Part shown: positions 39,500 to 48,683 of the stretch, in pieces
Position numbering within the stretch: the stretch's first letter is position 1
Layout of the letters: every line of letters begins with the position of its first letter
Source: Algiphilus sp.
GTDB lineage: Bacteria > Pseudomonadota > Gammaproteobacteria > Nevskiales > Nevskiaceae
Direction of reading: 5' to 3'
Length of the DNA: 64,000 nucleotides
Assembly: GCF_023145115.1 (NCBI RefSeq)
Contig: NZ_JAGLEJ010000031.1
Location: 1 to 64,000, forward strand
Program-made: the position numbers and the translations under genes
Notes under the pieces: generated by a model
Seen by the model: only the letters and a program-made list of their open reading frames with translations
Database searches by the model: none
Told to the model about the DNA's origin: nothing

Positions 39500-39553
39500 T
39501 GCACGCGGCGATTGTTCGGGGCTGCGCACCTTGGGAACTCCGGATGAAATGCG

Positions 39554-40189
39554 ATGCATTGGACCGGGAGAATAGCAGAAGGTGCCCGTTCCACCGCCGG
39601 AATCTGGTCGGTTCCGGCGGCGCTCTGCGCGATCATGGTGGCCCTGTGGGGGGGGGGCGCGCACGTCTTCGATGCGCTCGTTCTGCGTGCGGACGCGGTG
39701 GCGTCCGGGCAGTGGTGGCGCCTGGTGACCGGTCATTTCGTGCACTGGAGCGCGTGGCACGTCGCGGTCAATGCCGGCGGCCTCGCGATATGGCTGCTGT
39801 TGTGCCCGGTGCGATGGTCGCTGCCGCGCTGGGGCGGCGTGCTCGTCGTCGAGGCGCTCGCGGTCAGCGGCGGTGTTCTCTGGATGTCGCCGGACGTGAT
39901 GCGCTACGCCGGATTCTCCGGCATTCTCCACGGGCTGTTTCTGGTCGCCCTGGTACCGCAGGCCTTTGCTGGCGATCGCATCGCCGGTGCGTGTCTGCTG
40001 TATCTTGTGGGTAAGGTAGGCTTGGAACAGATCGTCGGGCCGGTGATGTCGGATGCCGAACACATCGGCGCGGCCATCGCCACCGAATCACACTTGGCGG
40101 GATTGCTTGGAGGACTGGCGCTGCTGCTGGCGCCACGGGGCTGGCGTGCCGTCGCTCCCAGGGTATCCCGACGAAGCAGAGGAGACTGA
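39554..40189 (+). CDS. rrtA: Rhomboid-family intramembrane protease, rhombosortase-like
   Basis: A 211-residue six-helix membrane protein. GHFVHWSAWHVAVN near residues 60-73 supplies the rhomboid His and Asn, GFSGILHG near 119 holds the catalytic Ser in a GxSG motif, and ESHLAGLLGG near 180 supplies the catalytic His. The size and the HWSxWHxxxN and ESHLAG signatures fit rhombosortase (RrtA), which processes GlyGly-CTERM proteins after T2SS export. It diverges from gspG, which supports a shared pathway. The start codon is uncertain. A run of ten G at 39648-39657 lies in codons 32-35. Confidence 0.78.
   Translation: MHWTGRIAEGARSTAGIWSVPAALCAIMVALWGGGAHVFDALVLRADAVASGQWWRLVTGHFVHWSAWHVAVNAGGLAIWLLLCPVRWSLPRWGGVLVVEALAVSGGVLWMSPDVMRYAGFSGILHGLFLVALVPQAFAGDRIAGACLLYLVGKVGLEQIVGPVMSDAEHIGAAIATESHLAGLLGGLALLLAPRGWRAVAPRVSRRSRGD
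39648..39657 (+). repeat. G10 homopolymer inside the rhomboid gene
   Basis: Ten consecutive G residues encode W-G-G-G at codons 32-35. Loss of a single G would bring a TGA at 39726-39728 into frame, ending the protein after about 58 codons, so replication slippage here would switch the protease off. Confidence 0.6.
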
Positions 40190-40195
40190 GCGCGC

Positions 40196-41125
40196 GTGAC
40201 ACAGGCAGTGGTTTTCCCCGGACAGGGGTCGCAGAGCGTCGGCATGCTGGACGATTTCCCGCAGGCGATCGTCCGCGCGACGCTGGATGAGGCGTCGGAT
40301 GCCCTCGGCTGGGACGTTGCGGCGCTCATCCATGGCGGACCGGCCGAGCAGCTCGACAGCACGCGCTACACACAGCCGGCGATCCTCGCCGCGTCGGTTG
40401 CGTTGTGGCGTCTGGCACGCGACGGCGGTCAGCTCGAACCGACCGTCATGGCGGGACATTCACTGGGCGAGTACAGCGCCCTCGTGGCCGCCGGCAGCCT
40501 GACGCTGGGCGATGCTGCCCGCCTGGTGGAAGCGCGCGGTCGCGCCATGCAGGAACATGCCCCGGAAGGGGCCGGCATGGTGGCGGTGCTCGGCCTCGAC
40601 GACGACGCCGTGCGCACGCTCTGTGACCAGCGTCCCGAAGGCGGCCTCTATCCAGTGAACTTCAATGCCCCCGGGCAGGTCGTCGTCGCCGGACGCTCGG
40701 AGGCGCTGGACTGGCTGGAGACCAACGGCAAGGATGCCGGTGCGCGCAAGCTGCAGCGACTGGCGATGTCGGTGCCGTCGCACTGTCCGCTGCTGTCCGG
40801 TGCCGCGGACGCGCTCGCGCCCTTGCTCGACGCGATTGCGATCGCGGCGCCGACCATCCCGGTGCTGCACAACGTCGACGCGCAGCCGCGCGACGACGCC
40901 GATGCGGTGCGGAATGCACTGCGCCGGCAACTCTGCGAAGCCGTCCGCTGGACACAGACGCAGGGTGCGATGCTCGACCGCGGCGTGTCGGCAGTGATCG
41001 AATGCGGTCCCGGCAAGGTACTGACGGGGCTCGCCAAGCGGGGCATGCCCGGCGTGCCGGCGCTGTCGCTGGGCAGTGCCGCCGGAATGGACAACCTGCT
41101 CGCCCAGACGAGCAGCACGAGCTGA
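40196..41125 (+). CDS. fabD: Malonyl-CoA:ACP transacylase
   Basis: A 309-residue alpha/beta transacylase from a GTG start. FPGQGSQSVGML at the N-terminus, the nucleophile Ser in GHSLGEYSALVAAG near residue 87, an Arg near 115 (VEARGRAMQ), and the catalytic His in VPSHCPLL near 198. It loads malonate on ACP for chain extension. It begins a fab cluster but fabH and plsX, the usual upstream neighbours, are missing. The rhomboid gene ends six bases before it. Confidence 0.96.
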   Translation: MTQAVVFPGQGSQSVGMLDDFPQAIVRATLDEASDALGWDVAALIHGGPAEQLDSTRYTQPAILAASVALWRLARDGGQLEPTVMAGHSLGEYSALVAAGSLTLGDAARLVEARGRAMQEHAPEGAGMVAVLGLDDDAVRTLCDQRPEGGLYPVNFNAPGQVVVAGRSEALDWLETNGKDAGARKLQRLAMSVPSHCPLLSGAADALAPLLDAIAIAAPTIPVLHNVDAQPRDDADAVRNALRRQLCEAVRWTQTQGAMLDRGVSAVIECGPGKVLTGLAKRGMPGVPALSLGSAAGMDNLLAQTSSTS

Positions 41126-41135
41126 CGGAAGAACG

Positions 41136-41864
41136 ATGAGCGCGAAACTGGAAGGCAGGACGGCCCTGGTCACCGGCGGCAGCCGCGGCATCGGCGCCGC
41201 GATCTGTGCACGACTGGCAGCCGAAGGCGCCCATGTGGTGGGTACGGCGACTTCGGAGAGCGGTGCGCAGGCGATAGGGGAGGCGCTCGGCGGCAGCGGC
41301 GAGGGACGCGTCCTCGACGTGCGCGACAGCGACGCCGTCCGCAAGCTGGTGGGCGAGCTCTCGCGGGTCGATATCCTCGTCAACAACGCCGGGATCACCC
41401 GCGACGGGCTCGCGATGCGCATGAAGGACGAGGACTGGGAGGCCGTGCTGGCGACCAACCTGAGTGCCGCCTTCGTGTGCGCGCGGACCGTGCTGCGCGG
41501 CATGATGAAGGCGCACTTCGGGCGCATCATCTCGATCGGCTCGGTGGTCGGTGCTGCCGGCAATCCCGGTCAGGCCAACTACTGCGCGTCGAAGGCCGGG
41601 CTGGTCGGCATGAGCAAGTCGCTCGCGCGCGAAGTGGGCAGTCGCGGCATCACCGTGAACGTGGTCGCGCCCGGGTTCATCGAGACCGACATGACGCAGG
41701 CGCTCGAGCAGTCGCAGCGCGACGCCCTGCTCGAGCAGATCCCGTCGGGCCGGCTCGGCGCGGTCGAGGACATCGCCGGTGCGGTGGCATTTCTCGCCGG
41801 TCCGGATGCCGCCTATGTCAACGGCGAAACGCTGCACGTGAACGGCGGCATGCACATGGCGTGA
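41136..41864 (+). CDS. fabG: 3-oxoacyl-ACP reductase
   Basis: A 242-residue SDR. The NADPH-binding TGGSRGIGAAI is near residue 12, NNAGITRDG near 82, the Ser in SIGSVVG near 134, and YCASKAG near 148 with the catalytic Tyr and Lys. The C-terminal PGFIETDMTQ and YVNGETLHVNGGMHM segments are diagnostic of FabG. It reduces beta-ketoacyl-ACP in fatty acid synthesis. GGAAG lies upstream of the ATG at 41136. It lies ten bases from fabD. Confidence 0.96.
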   Translation: MSAKLEGRTALVTGGSRGIGAAICARLAAEGAHVVGTATSESGAQAIGEALGGSGEGRVLDVRDSDAVRKLVGELSRVDILVNNAGITRDGLAMRMKDEDWEAVLATNLSAAFVCARTVLRGMMKAHFGRIISIGSVVGAAGNPGQANYCASKAGLVGMSKSLAREVGSRGITVNVVAPGFIETDMTQALEQSQRDALLEQIPSGRLGAVEDIAGAVAFLAGPDAAYVNGETLHVNGGMHMA

Positions 41865-42020
41865 GGCCACCGCGCCGCACGCACGGCGAGGTGGATGCCC
41901 TTTACAGCAATCTTCTACAATTGCCGCCGGTTCGCCGGTAGCATGGCGGCCCCAGCGGGGGCACGCGGTAGGCGGCGTACTGCACCGCATACCGCATCTA
42001 TCAACACTTAGGAGTGGCTC

Positions 42021-42266
42021 ATGAGCAACCTGGAAGACAAGGTCAAGAAGATCATCGCTGAACAGCTTTCCGTCAGCGAGGAGCAGATCACCCCGGAGGC
42101 TTCCTTCGTCGAGGACCTGGGCGCGGACTCCCTTGACACCGTCGAGCTCGTCATGGCGCTGGAGGAGGAATTCGAGATCGATATTCCGGACGAGGAAGCC
42201 GAGAAGATCGTGACCTTCCAGGACGTCATCAACTACATCAAGAGCAACGCCAACCAGGCGTCCTGA
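42021..42266 (+). CDS. acpP: Acyl carrier protein
   Basis: An 81-residue acidic four-helix carrier. The phosphopantetheine site is the Ser in GADSLDTVELVM near residue 38. AGGAG at 42011-42015 is well placed. The 156 bases before it, unlike the tight spacing elsewhere in the cluster, probably hold its own promoter: TTTACA and TACAAT-like elements occur at 41901-41921, but their spacing is not ideal. It carries acyl chains between the Fab enzymes. Confidence 0.97.
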   Translation: MSNLEDKVKKIIAEQLSVSEEQITPEASFVEDLGADSLDTVELVMALEEEFEIDIPDEEAEKIVTFQDVINYIKSNANQAS

Positions 42267-42307
42267 GCCGCCGCCCGGCGGCAGGCCTTCCCCCCGCAGG
42301 AACTACC

Positions 42308-43552
42308 ATGTCCAAGCCCCGTGTCGTCGTTACCGGACTCGGCATCGTGTCACCGGTCGGAAGCTCCGTGCCCCTGGCGTGGGAAGCCATCCGCGCCGGC
42401 AGGAGCGGTATCCGCCCGGTAGACAAGTTCGACGTCTCGGCCTACACGACGCAGTTCGCGGGACTGGTCTCGGACGACTTCGTCGCCGAGGACTGGATGT
42501 CGTCCAAGGAGCTGCGCAAGACCGATCCGTTCATCCACTACGGGGTGGCGGCCGCCAAGCAGGCCGTTGCGGACAGCGGTCTCGAGATCAGCGATGCCAA
42601 TCGCGAGCGCATCGGGATCTGCGTGGGCTCCGGAATCGGGGGGATCGGCACCATCGAGAAGGAATGTGCGGTGCTGCGGGAGAAGGGCCCGCGCCGCATG
42701 TCGCCCTTCTTCGTACCCAGCAGCATCATCAACATGGTGTCCGGGCACATCTCGATAGAGATGGGCATCACGGGGCCGAGTCTGGCCGCGGTTTCCGCGT
42801 GCACGACCGGCGCGCATGCCATCGGCATCGGCATGCGCATGCTGCAGTACGGCGATGCCGACATCTTCATCGCCGGTGGCGCCGAGTGCGGGTCGAGCCC
42901 AGCGGGGCTGGCGGGGTTCTGTCAGGCCCGGGCGCTCTCCACGCGCAACGACGCCCCCACCGAAGCGTCGCGTCCCTGGGACAAGGACCGCGATGGCTTC
43001 GTGCTCGGTGACGGTGCCGGAGTCGTCGTGCTGGAAACCCTGGAGTCCGCCCAGGCACGCGGTGCCACCATCTACGCCGAGCTGACGGGCTTCGGCATGT
43101 CGTCCGATGCCTATCACATCACGGCGCCATCGGAGAGCGGCGAGGGGGCCTGCCGCGCCATGAAGAACGCGCTCGCCGATGCCGGCGTGGACGCCACCGA
43201 GGTGGGTTACATCAATGCCCACGGGACATCCACGCAGGCCGGCGACGTCGCCGAGACCGCTGCCATCCGGGGTGCACTGGGACACCATGCGGACAAGGTG
43301 GCGATCAGTTCCACGAAGTCGATGACCGGGCACCTGCTGGGTGCCGCGGGCGGGATCGAGGCCATATTCACGGCGCTCGCCCTGCGCGATGGCGTTCTGC
43401 CGCCGACGATCAACCTGCACGAGCCCGGCGAGGGCTGCGATCTGGACTACGTGCCGGGGACCGCTCGCGAGCAGCAGGTCGACTATGCGCTGTCCAACTC
43501 CTTCGGCTTCGGTGGCACCAACGCAACGCTCCTCTTCAAGCACTTTGCCTGA
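42308..43552 (+). CDS. fabF: 3-oxoacyl-ACP synthase II
   Basis: A 414-residue condensing enzyme. Catalytic Cys near residue 164 in VSACTTGAHAIG, His near 304 in NAHGTSTQAGD and His near 341 in KSMTGHLLGAAG make the Cys-His-His triad of KAS I/II. It elongates acyl-ACP chains and controls cis-vaccenate formation. It follows acpP by 41 bases. The gene end overlaps the likely TTG start of pabB. Confidence 0.97.
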   Translation: MSKPRVVVTGLGIVSPVGSSVPLAWEAIRAGRSGIRPVDKFDVSAYTTQFAGLVSDDFVAEDWMSSKELRKTDPFIHYGVAAAKQAVADSGLEISDANRERIGICVGSGIGGIGTIEKECAVLREKGPRRMSPFFVPSSIINMVSGHISIEMGITGPSLAAVSACTTGAHAIGIGMRMLQYGDADIFIAGGAECGSSPAGLAGFCQARALSTRNDAPTEASRPWDKDRDGFVLGDGAGVVVLETLESAQARGATIYAELTGFGMSSDAYHITAPSESGEGACRAMKNALADAGVDATEVGYINAHGTSTQAGDVAETAAIRGALGHHADKVAISSTKSMTGHLLGAAGGIEAIFTALALRDGVLPPTINLHEPGEGCDLDYVPGTAREQQVDYALSNSFGFGGTNATLLFKHFA

Positions 43553-44891
43553 GCCCTCCGCGGCCCGCCCGGCCGCGTCCACCGGCGCTGCGATCCGCGA
43601 GCTCGCCGCGCCACCCGATCTGCTGGCGCTGCATGCGGCCGATCCGGCACGGTTCTTCTGCCTGTTGCGCAGCGGCGCGCGGTCGCGTCGCACCGGGCGC
43701 TACGACATCCTGTTCGCCGAACCCCGACTGGTCGGGCAGTGCAGTGCCTCCGATCCGGATGCGGCCGGGCTGCTGGCGGAAATGGATGCCGCCGCCGGTT
43801 CGGGTGACGGCTCGGCACTGCCGTTCGTGGGCGGCTACGTGTTCCACATCGGTTACGAGACCGCCGCCTGTTTCGAGCCGAGTCTCCGCATGCCGGCCCC
43901 GATCTCGGCGCTGCCCGATATCGTGGTGTGGGCCGTCGACAGCGCGATCATCGTCGACAACGCCGATCAGCGCGCTTGGTGCGTTTCCGGCGACGAGGCG
44001 TCGTGTGCCGCGCTGACACGCGAGGCCGCACGGGCGCACGATCCCGTTCTGCCGTTCGACGGTGGCCTGAGCGCCTGCCGCGCCGACCCGGCGGCGCGAT
44101 ATCGTGACGGCGTGCGTGCGGTGCTCGACTATCTGCATGCCGGCGATGCGTTCCAGGTCAACCTGTCGCGCGGCTGGCAGGCCACATTGCGCGATACCGC
44201 GACACCCGCGGCGCTGCACGCCGCCATGCATCTTCGCAACACCGCACCGTTCTCGGCCGTGCTGCATCATGGCGAGCGCAGTCTGGTGAGCGCATCGCCC
44301 GAACGACTCGTGTGCATGCACGATGGCATTGTCGAGACGCGCCCCATCGCCGGCACGCGCAGACGGGGCGCGAGTGCGGACGAGGATGCCGCGATGTGCG
44401 CCGAGCTCAGCAGCAATCTCAAGGAGCGCGCCGAGCACGTCATGCTCATCGATCTGGAGCGCAACGATCTCGGACGCATCTGCGAGCCGGGAACGGTCGC
44501 GGTCGATGAAATGCTCGCCCTGGAACACTACGCCAGCGTGCACCACCTGGTCTCGAACATCCGCGGGCGCCTGCGCGCCGGGACCACGCCCTCCGACGTG
44601 CTGCGCGCCAGCTTTCCCGGCGGCACCATCACCGGCTGTCCGAAGGTGCGCGTCATGGAGATCATCGCCGAGCTGGAGGGCGTGGGGCGGGGGAGCTACA
44701 CCGGCAGCCTCGGCTATGTCTCGCGCAACGGCAGCATGGACAGCAACATCCTCATCCGCACGCTCGCCGTGCACGGGCGCGACATCGCCTTCCGCGCCGG
44801 TGCCGGCATCGTCGCCGATTCCGACCCCGACGCCGAGTTGGCGGAAACCGAGGCCAAGGCACGCGGACTGATCGCCGTGCTCGATCCATGA
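43545..44891 (+). CDS. pabB: Aminodeoxychorismate synthase component I
   Basis: A protein of about 448 residues in the chorismate-binding family. The C-terminal catalytic half has the FPGGTITGCPKVRVMEII block near residue 365 and the metal-site Glu in LIDLERNDLGRI near 305. It makes 4-amino-4-deoxychorismate for folate. No ATG lies near the required start; the TTG at 43545, overlapping the fabF stop, gives a family-like length. Its stop overlaps the pabC start (ATGA). Anthranilate synthase component I is an alternative, but the neighbour pabC supports PabB. Confidence 0.9.
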   Translation: MPEPSAARPAASTGAAIRELAAPPDLLALHAADPARFFCLLRSGARSRRTGRYDILFAEPRLVGQCSASDPDAAGLLAEMDAAAGSGDGSALPFVGGYVFHIGYETAACFEPSLRMPAPISALPDIVVWAVDSAIIVDNADQRAWCVSGDEASCAALTREAARAHDPVLPFDGGLSACRADPAARYRDGVRAVLDYLHAGDAFQVNLSRGWQATLRDTATPAALHAAMHLRNTAPFSAVLHHGERSLVSASPERLVCMHDGIVETRPIAGTRRRGASADEDAAMCAELSSNLKERAEHVMLIDLERNDLGRICEPGTVAVDEMLALEHYASVHHLVSNIRGRLRAGTTPSDVLRASFPGGTITGCPKVRVMEIIAELEGVGRGSYTGSLGYVSRNGSMDSNILIRTLAVHGRDIAFRAGAGIVADSDPDAELAETEAKARGLIAVLDP

Positions 44892-45733
44892 GTCTCATCG
44901 GATGCTGGATCGAGGGCCGTGCCGTGACGACGCTCCCCAACGAGCTGCGCGCGACCCATTACGGTGACGGCGTGTTCCGGACCATGCCGCGAACCTCGGG
45001 CGCGATCTCGCTGCTCGCGCAACAGCTCGCCCGATTGGCCGCCGATGCCGACGCGATCGGCATCGATGTGTCGGCGGCGATGCTGTCGGACGCGCTCGAC
45101 GACACGCCCCTGCCGGACGAAGCCGTCATCAAGCTGTGCGTATGGCGCGGCGGGGCGGGGCGGGGGTATGCGCCCGCGAGCGGGGCACGACCATTGATCG
45201 CGGTCTATGCCTACGCGCTGCCGACCTATCCCGCCGCCCACTGGCGCGACGGCATCGCGGTCGCGACCCTGTCGTTCCGCCTCGGCGCACAACCCGCCAC
45301 CGCGGGGATCAAGCACTGCAACAGACTCGATCAGGTGCTCGCCGCGCGCGAGCTCGCGGATCACGCCGGTGCGGTCGAGGGCCTGTGCCGCGACCTGCGC
45401 GGTAACATCGTGTGCGGCACCCGCAGCAACCTCTTCTGGAGCGACGGCTCGGCACTCTACACACCGACGATCGTCGATTGCGGCGTACGCGGCGTCATGC
45501 GCGAACGCGTGCTCGCGGTGGCGGCCGAGCGCGGCATCGCGACCATCGAACGCGCCTGTTCGGCGGCCGACCTCGTCTCCGCCCGCGAGATCATCGTGAC
45601 CAACAGCGTGATCGGGATCTGGCCGGTCGACAGCGTCGATGACCGCCGACATCCGGACCACGCGATGGCACACTGTCTGCAGGCCGCTCTGGGCCATCCC
45701 TTACCCCTAGGAGAGCACGCATGCGGGCGCTGA
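44888..45733 (+). CDS. pabC: Aminodeoxychorismate lyase
   Basis: A 281-residue fold-type IV PLP enzyme. The Schiff-base Lys is in AGIKHCNRLDQVLAA near residue 141. LRATHYGDGVFRT near residue 20 and the C-terminal TNSVIGIWPVDSV segment are family-typical. It releases pyruvate and 4-aminobenzoate from aminodeoxychorismate. It is coupled to pabB by a four-base overlap and its 3' end overlaps mltG by 13 bases. Confidence 0.92.
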   Translation: MSLIGCWIEGRAVTTLPNELRATHYGDGVFRTMPRTSGAISLLAQQLARLAADADAIGIDVSAAMLSDALDDTPLPDEAVIKLCVWRGGAGRGYAPASGARPLIAVYAYALPTYPAAHWRDGIAVATLSFRLGAQPATAGIKHCNRLDQVLAARELADHAGAVEGLCRDLRGNIVCGTRSNLFWSDGSALYTPTIVDCGVRGVMRERVLAVAAERGIATIERACSAADLVSAREIIVTNSVIGIWPVDSVDDRRHPDHAMAHCLQAALGHPLPLGEHACGR

Positions 45734-46734
45734 TGGCCGGCCTGATTCTCGGCGCAGTGATGGTGGCGGCGGTTGCATGGGATGCACTTCGGGCGGTCCG
45801 GAGCCCGCTGGAACCCCCGACGACGCCCACCGTGCTGATGCTCGCACCGGGCACGGGCTGGCACGCGCTGGTCGCCCAGCTCGAGCGCGACGGCTGGCTC
45901 TCGCACCCGCGTGACGCGCTCTATCTGCGCGCCTACGGGCGGATGCTGCCCGAGAGCCGGACCATGAAGGCCGGGGAATACCGCATCCGCGAACCGCTGT
46001 CCCCGCGAGCGTTGCTCGACCTGCTCATCTCGGGGGATGTCATCGAATACGCGCTCACCCTCATCGAGGGCTGGCGCCTGCGCGACGCGCTTGCCGCGAT
46101 TCGGGGACACGAGGCCGTCGCCCAGAGTCTGCCGCAGGACGACGCCGCGGCCATGGCGCGCATCGCCGAGGTGCTGGACATCGATGCCGGCAGCCCGGAA
46201 GGCTGGCTGCTGCCCGAGACCTATCATTTCCCGCGCGGCACGAGCGATGTCGAGCTGCTCAAGCGCGCGCACACCGCCATGCGGGGTGCGCTGGAGGAAG
46301 CATGGGCGGCCCGTCGCGACGAGCTGCCCCTGGCCGACCCCTACGAGCTGCTGATCATGGCCTCCATCGTCGAGAAGGAGACCGGCGCCCCCGAGGAGCG
46401 GGGACGCGTGGCCGGCGTCTTCACGCGGCGCCTGGAACGGGGCATGCGCCTGCAGACCGACCCGACCGTGCTCTATGGCCGCGATCCGGCACGCAGCGGC
46501 CGACTGCTCCGGCGCGATCTGACCACGGACACCCCGTACAACACCTATACGCGGCACGGACTGCCGCCGACCCCGATCTGTCTGCCCGGGCGCGCGTCGC
46601 TCCACGCCGCTGCGCAACCGGCCGACGGCAGCGCCCTCTACTTCGTGTCGCGCAACGACGGCACCCACAAGTTCTCCGACACCCTCGCGGAACACAACCG
46701 TGCGGTCGATCGTTTCCAGCGGGGGCTGCCGTGA
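45721..46734 (+). CDS. mltG: Endolytic peptidoglycan transglycosylase MltG
   Basis: A 337-residue inner-membrane protein of the YceG family. One N-terminal membrane helix (about 3-20), a LysM-like region, then the catalytic Glu in IVEKETGAPEERGRVAGVF near residue 220 and the conserved PYNTYTRHGLPPTPICLPG block near 275. It cuts nascent glycan strands and so sets their length. pabC-mltG-tmk-holB is a conserved order in gammaproteobacteria. The stop overlaps the tmk start (TGATG). Confidence 0.95.
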   Translation: MRALMAGLILGAVMVAAVAWDALRAVRSPLEPPTTPTVLMLAPGTGWHALVAQLERDGWLSHPRDALYLRAYGRMLPESRTMKAGEYRIREPLSPRALLDLLISGDVIEYALTLIEGWRLRDALAAIRGHEAVAQSLPQDDAAAMARIAEVLDIDAGSPEGWLLPETYHFPRGTSDVELLKRAHTAMRGALEEAWAARRDELPLADPYELLIMASIVEKETGAPEERGRVAGVFTRRLERGMRLQTDPTVLYGRDPARSGRLLRRDLTTDTPYNTYTRHGLPPTPICLPGRASLHAAAQPADGSALYFVSRNDGTHKFSDTLAEHNRAVDRFQRGLP

Positions 46735-47357
46735 TGCGCGGTCGATTCGTCGTCCTCGAAGGCGGGGAGGGGGCGGGCAAGTCCACCCAGCTGGCCTGCA
46801 TCAGGGAATGGCTCGCCGCGAGTGGACGGGAGGTCGTGACCACCCGCGAGCCCGGCGGCACCGAGACCGCCGAGCGCATACGAGCGCTCCTGCTCGACAG
46901 CCCTGACGGCAGCATCACGCCCACCGCGGAAACGCTGCTGGTGTTCGCGGCACGCAGCCTGCACATCGATGCGGTCATCGCGCCGGCACTGGCCGCCGGC
47001 CATGATGTTGTCTGCGACCGCTTCGTGGATGCCAGTTTTGCCTACCAGGGCGCCGGACGCGGCGTCGATCCAACCCGGATCGCGGCGCTCGAGTCCTGGG
47101 TCTGCGGATCGCTGCGCCCGGATCTGGTCATCCTGCTGGATATCGATCCGGCAGAGGGCCGGGCGAGGGCGGCCGAACGCGGCGCGCCCGACCGCTTCGA
47201 ACGCGAGGCACCGGCCTTCGCGGAGCGCGTGCGCCAGGGCTACCTCGCGCGAGCCCGCGCCGAGCCCGGGCGCTATGCGGTCGTCGACGCTGCGGCGCCG
47301 CCGGAGCAGGTCAGCGCGCGCATCGAACGCGTCCTCGGCGATCATCTGACGCCATGA
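46734..47357 (+). CDS. tmk: Thymidylate kinase
   Basis: A 207-residue P-loop kinase. Walker A EGGEGAGKST at residues 10-19, the DRF motif CDRFVDASFAYQGAGRG near 95-110 and an Arg-rich lid near 145-160. It converts dTMP to dTDP. The ATG at 46734 overlaps the mltG stop; a GTG at 46731 is in frame and also possible. Its own stop overlaps holB (ATGA at 47354). Confidence 0.96.
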   Translation: MRGRFVVLEGGEGAGKSTQLACIREWLAASGREVVTTREPGGTETAERIRALLLDSPDGSITPTAETLLVFAARSLHIDAVIAPALAAGHDVVCDRFVDASFAYQGAGRGVDPTRIAALESWVCGSLRPDLVILLDIDPAEGRARAAERGAPDRFEREAPAFAERVRQGYLARARAEPGRYAVVDAAAPPEQVSARIERVLGDHLTP

Positions 47358-48346
47358 CCGACGACGCACCCGTCCGCCCCACCGAGCCGTTACCCTGGCA
47401 TCGCCGGGCCTACGACGATCTGCGCACGCGCGAGGCGGCCGGTCGATTGCCGCAGACGCTGCTGCTGTCGGCACCGTCCGGAACCGGGCTGGCGCATTTC
47501 GCCGACGTCGTCACGGCACATCTGCTGTGCATGGCGCAGAGAGCCGACGAGCGCCCGTGCGGCACATGCCGCGGCTGCAAGCAGTGGCAGTCGGGCAACC
47601 ATCCCGATGCGCTGGCGCTGAACCCGGAAGGCGCCGGGCAGGAGATCGGGGTCGATGCGGTGCGCGAGGCTCTTTCCGCGCTGTCGCTGTCCCGCCACTA
47701 CGACGGCTACCGGGTCGCGCGCCTGCATCCGGCCGAGGCGCTCAACCGCAATGCCGCCAACGCCATGCTCAAGAGCCTGGAGGAGCCCGGACCGGGAACG
47801 GTCTTCCTGCTGCTCAGCGAGCAGCCGCGCACGCTGCTCGCCACCATCCGGAGTCGCGCCCAGAACCTGGCGCTGCCGGCACCGGACGAGAGCCAGTCGC
47901 GCGCCTGGCTTGAGGCTCAGGGGCTGTCCGACATCGATGCACGGATCGCCGCGCATCCGGTGCAACCCATGCACGCAGTAGCGGCGGAGGATATCGCCAC
48001 GCTGCACAAGCAGTACACCGACGCGCTCGATTCGGTGCTCAAGAGCGCCGCGCAGATCTCTGATTGCGCCAAGTCGCTGGGCAGCGGGCGCGACGAAGCC
48101 GTCCGCTTCCTCGACTGGCTGGCGGCACGGGAGTGGCGCCAGTCGCTCGAGACGGTCGCGACCACGGAGTCGGCACACCAGGCCGTGGAGCGCTATCGTC
48201 TGACACTCAACGCGCGCACGGCGCTGCGTGCCTACACACCGCCGCAGCTGGCACTTGAATCGCTCCTCATTTCGTGGCGCACGCTGCAACCGCGCCAGCG
48301 AACGACCACCGGCCCCCGGAGACCGAACCAGCATGAAGCAAGGTGA
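47354..48346 (+). CDS. holB: DNA polymerase III delta-prime subunit
   Basis: A 330-residue clamp-loader subunit. It starts with the LLLSAPSGTGLAHFA loop, a degenerate P-loop typical of delta-prime, followed by a zinc module (CGTCRGCKQWQSGNHPD) near residues 68-84 and the sensor region NRNAANAMLKSLEEPGPGTVFLL near 130. The helical C-terminus binds the clamp loader. It does not hydrolyse ATP. Its 3' end overlaps pilZ by 14 bases. Confidence 0.94.
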   Translation: MTDDAPVRPTEPLPWHRRAYDDLRTREAAGRLPQTLLLSAPSGTGLAHFADVVTAHLLCMAQRADERPCGTCRGCKQWQSGNHPDALALNPEGAGQEIGVDAVREALSALSLSRHYDGYRVARLHPAEALNRNAANAMLKSLEEPGPGTVFLLLSEQPRTLLATIRSRAQNLALPAPDESQSRAWLEAQGLSDIDARIAAHPVQPMHAVAAEDIATLHKQYTDALDSVLKSAAQISDCAKSLGSGRDEAVRFLDWLAAREWRQSLETVATTESAHQAVERYRLTLNARTALRAYTPPQLALESLLISWRTLQPRQRTTTGPRRPNQHEAR

Positions 48347-48683
48347 GAACCCGCCGTCCCAGCCAGGCCTCCTCACGCTCAACCTTCCGGACAGAGAAGC
48401 GCTCCACGGCGCCTACATGCCGTTCGTGCGCAACGGCGGTCTGTTCGTGCCGACCACGACCGAGTTCGAGCTCGGCGACGAGGTTCTGCTGCTGCTGACC
48501 TACGAACAGCAGCGCTTCTCGATCAGCGGCAAGGTCATGTGGATCAACCCGAAGGGCGCACAAGGACGCAGGCGCCAGGGCGTGGGTGTCCAGTTCTCGC
48601 GCGAGTCCGCCGATGCCCAGCGCCACTTCGAAGCGGCGCTGGCGGGGCTGATGACCTCGGACAAGCCCACGGAAACCATGTAG
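48333..48683 (+). CDS. pilZ: Type IV pilus PilZ-domain protein
   Basis: A 116-residue single PilZ domain. The sequence has the PilZ-type core (MPFVRNGGLFVPTTTEF, VMWINPKGAQGRRRQGVGVQF) but lacks the usual RxxxR c-di-GMP motif, as in P. aeruginosa PilZ itself, which works through PilB and FimX. The start inside holB follows the conserved tmk-holB-pilZ order. In many relatives tatD comes next; here the dif site and a prophage follow. Confidence 0.88.
   Translation: MKQGENPPSQPGLLTLNLPDREALHGAYMPFVRNGGLFVPTTTEFELGDEVLLLLTYEQQRFSISGKVMWINPKGAQGRRRQGVGVQFSRESADAQRHFEAALAGLMTSDKPTETM

Noticed and set aside
41901..41921. A sigma-70 promoter before acpP from TTTACA and TACAAT
   Set aside because: Only nine bases separate the two elements, too few for a standard promoter; a promoter is likely in the gap but cannot be placed.
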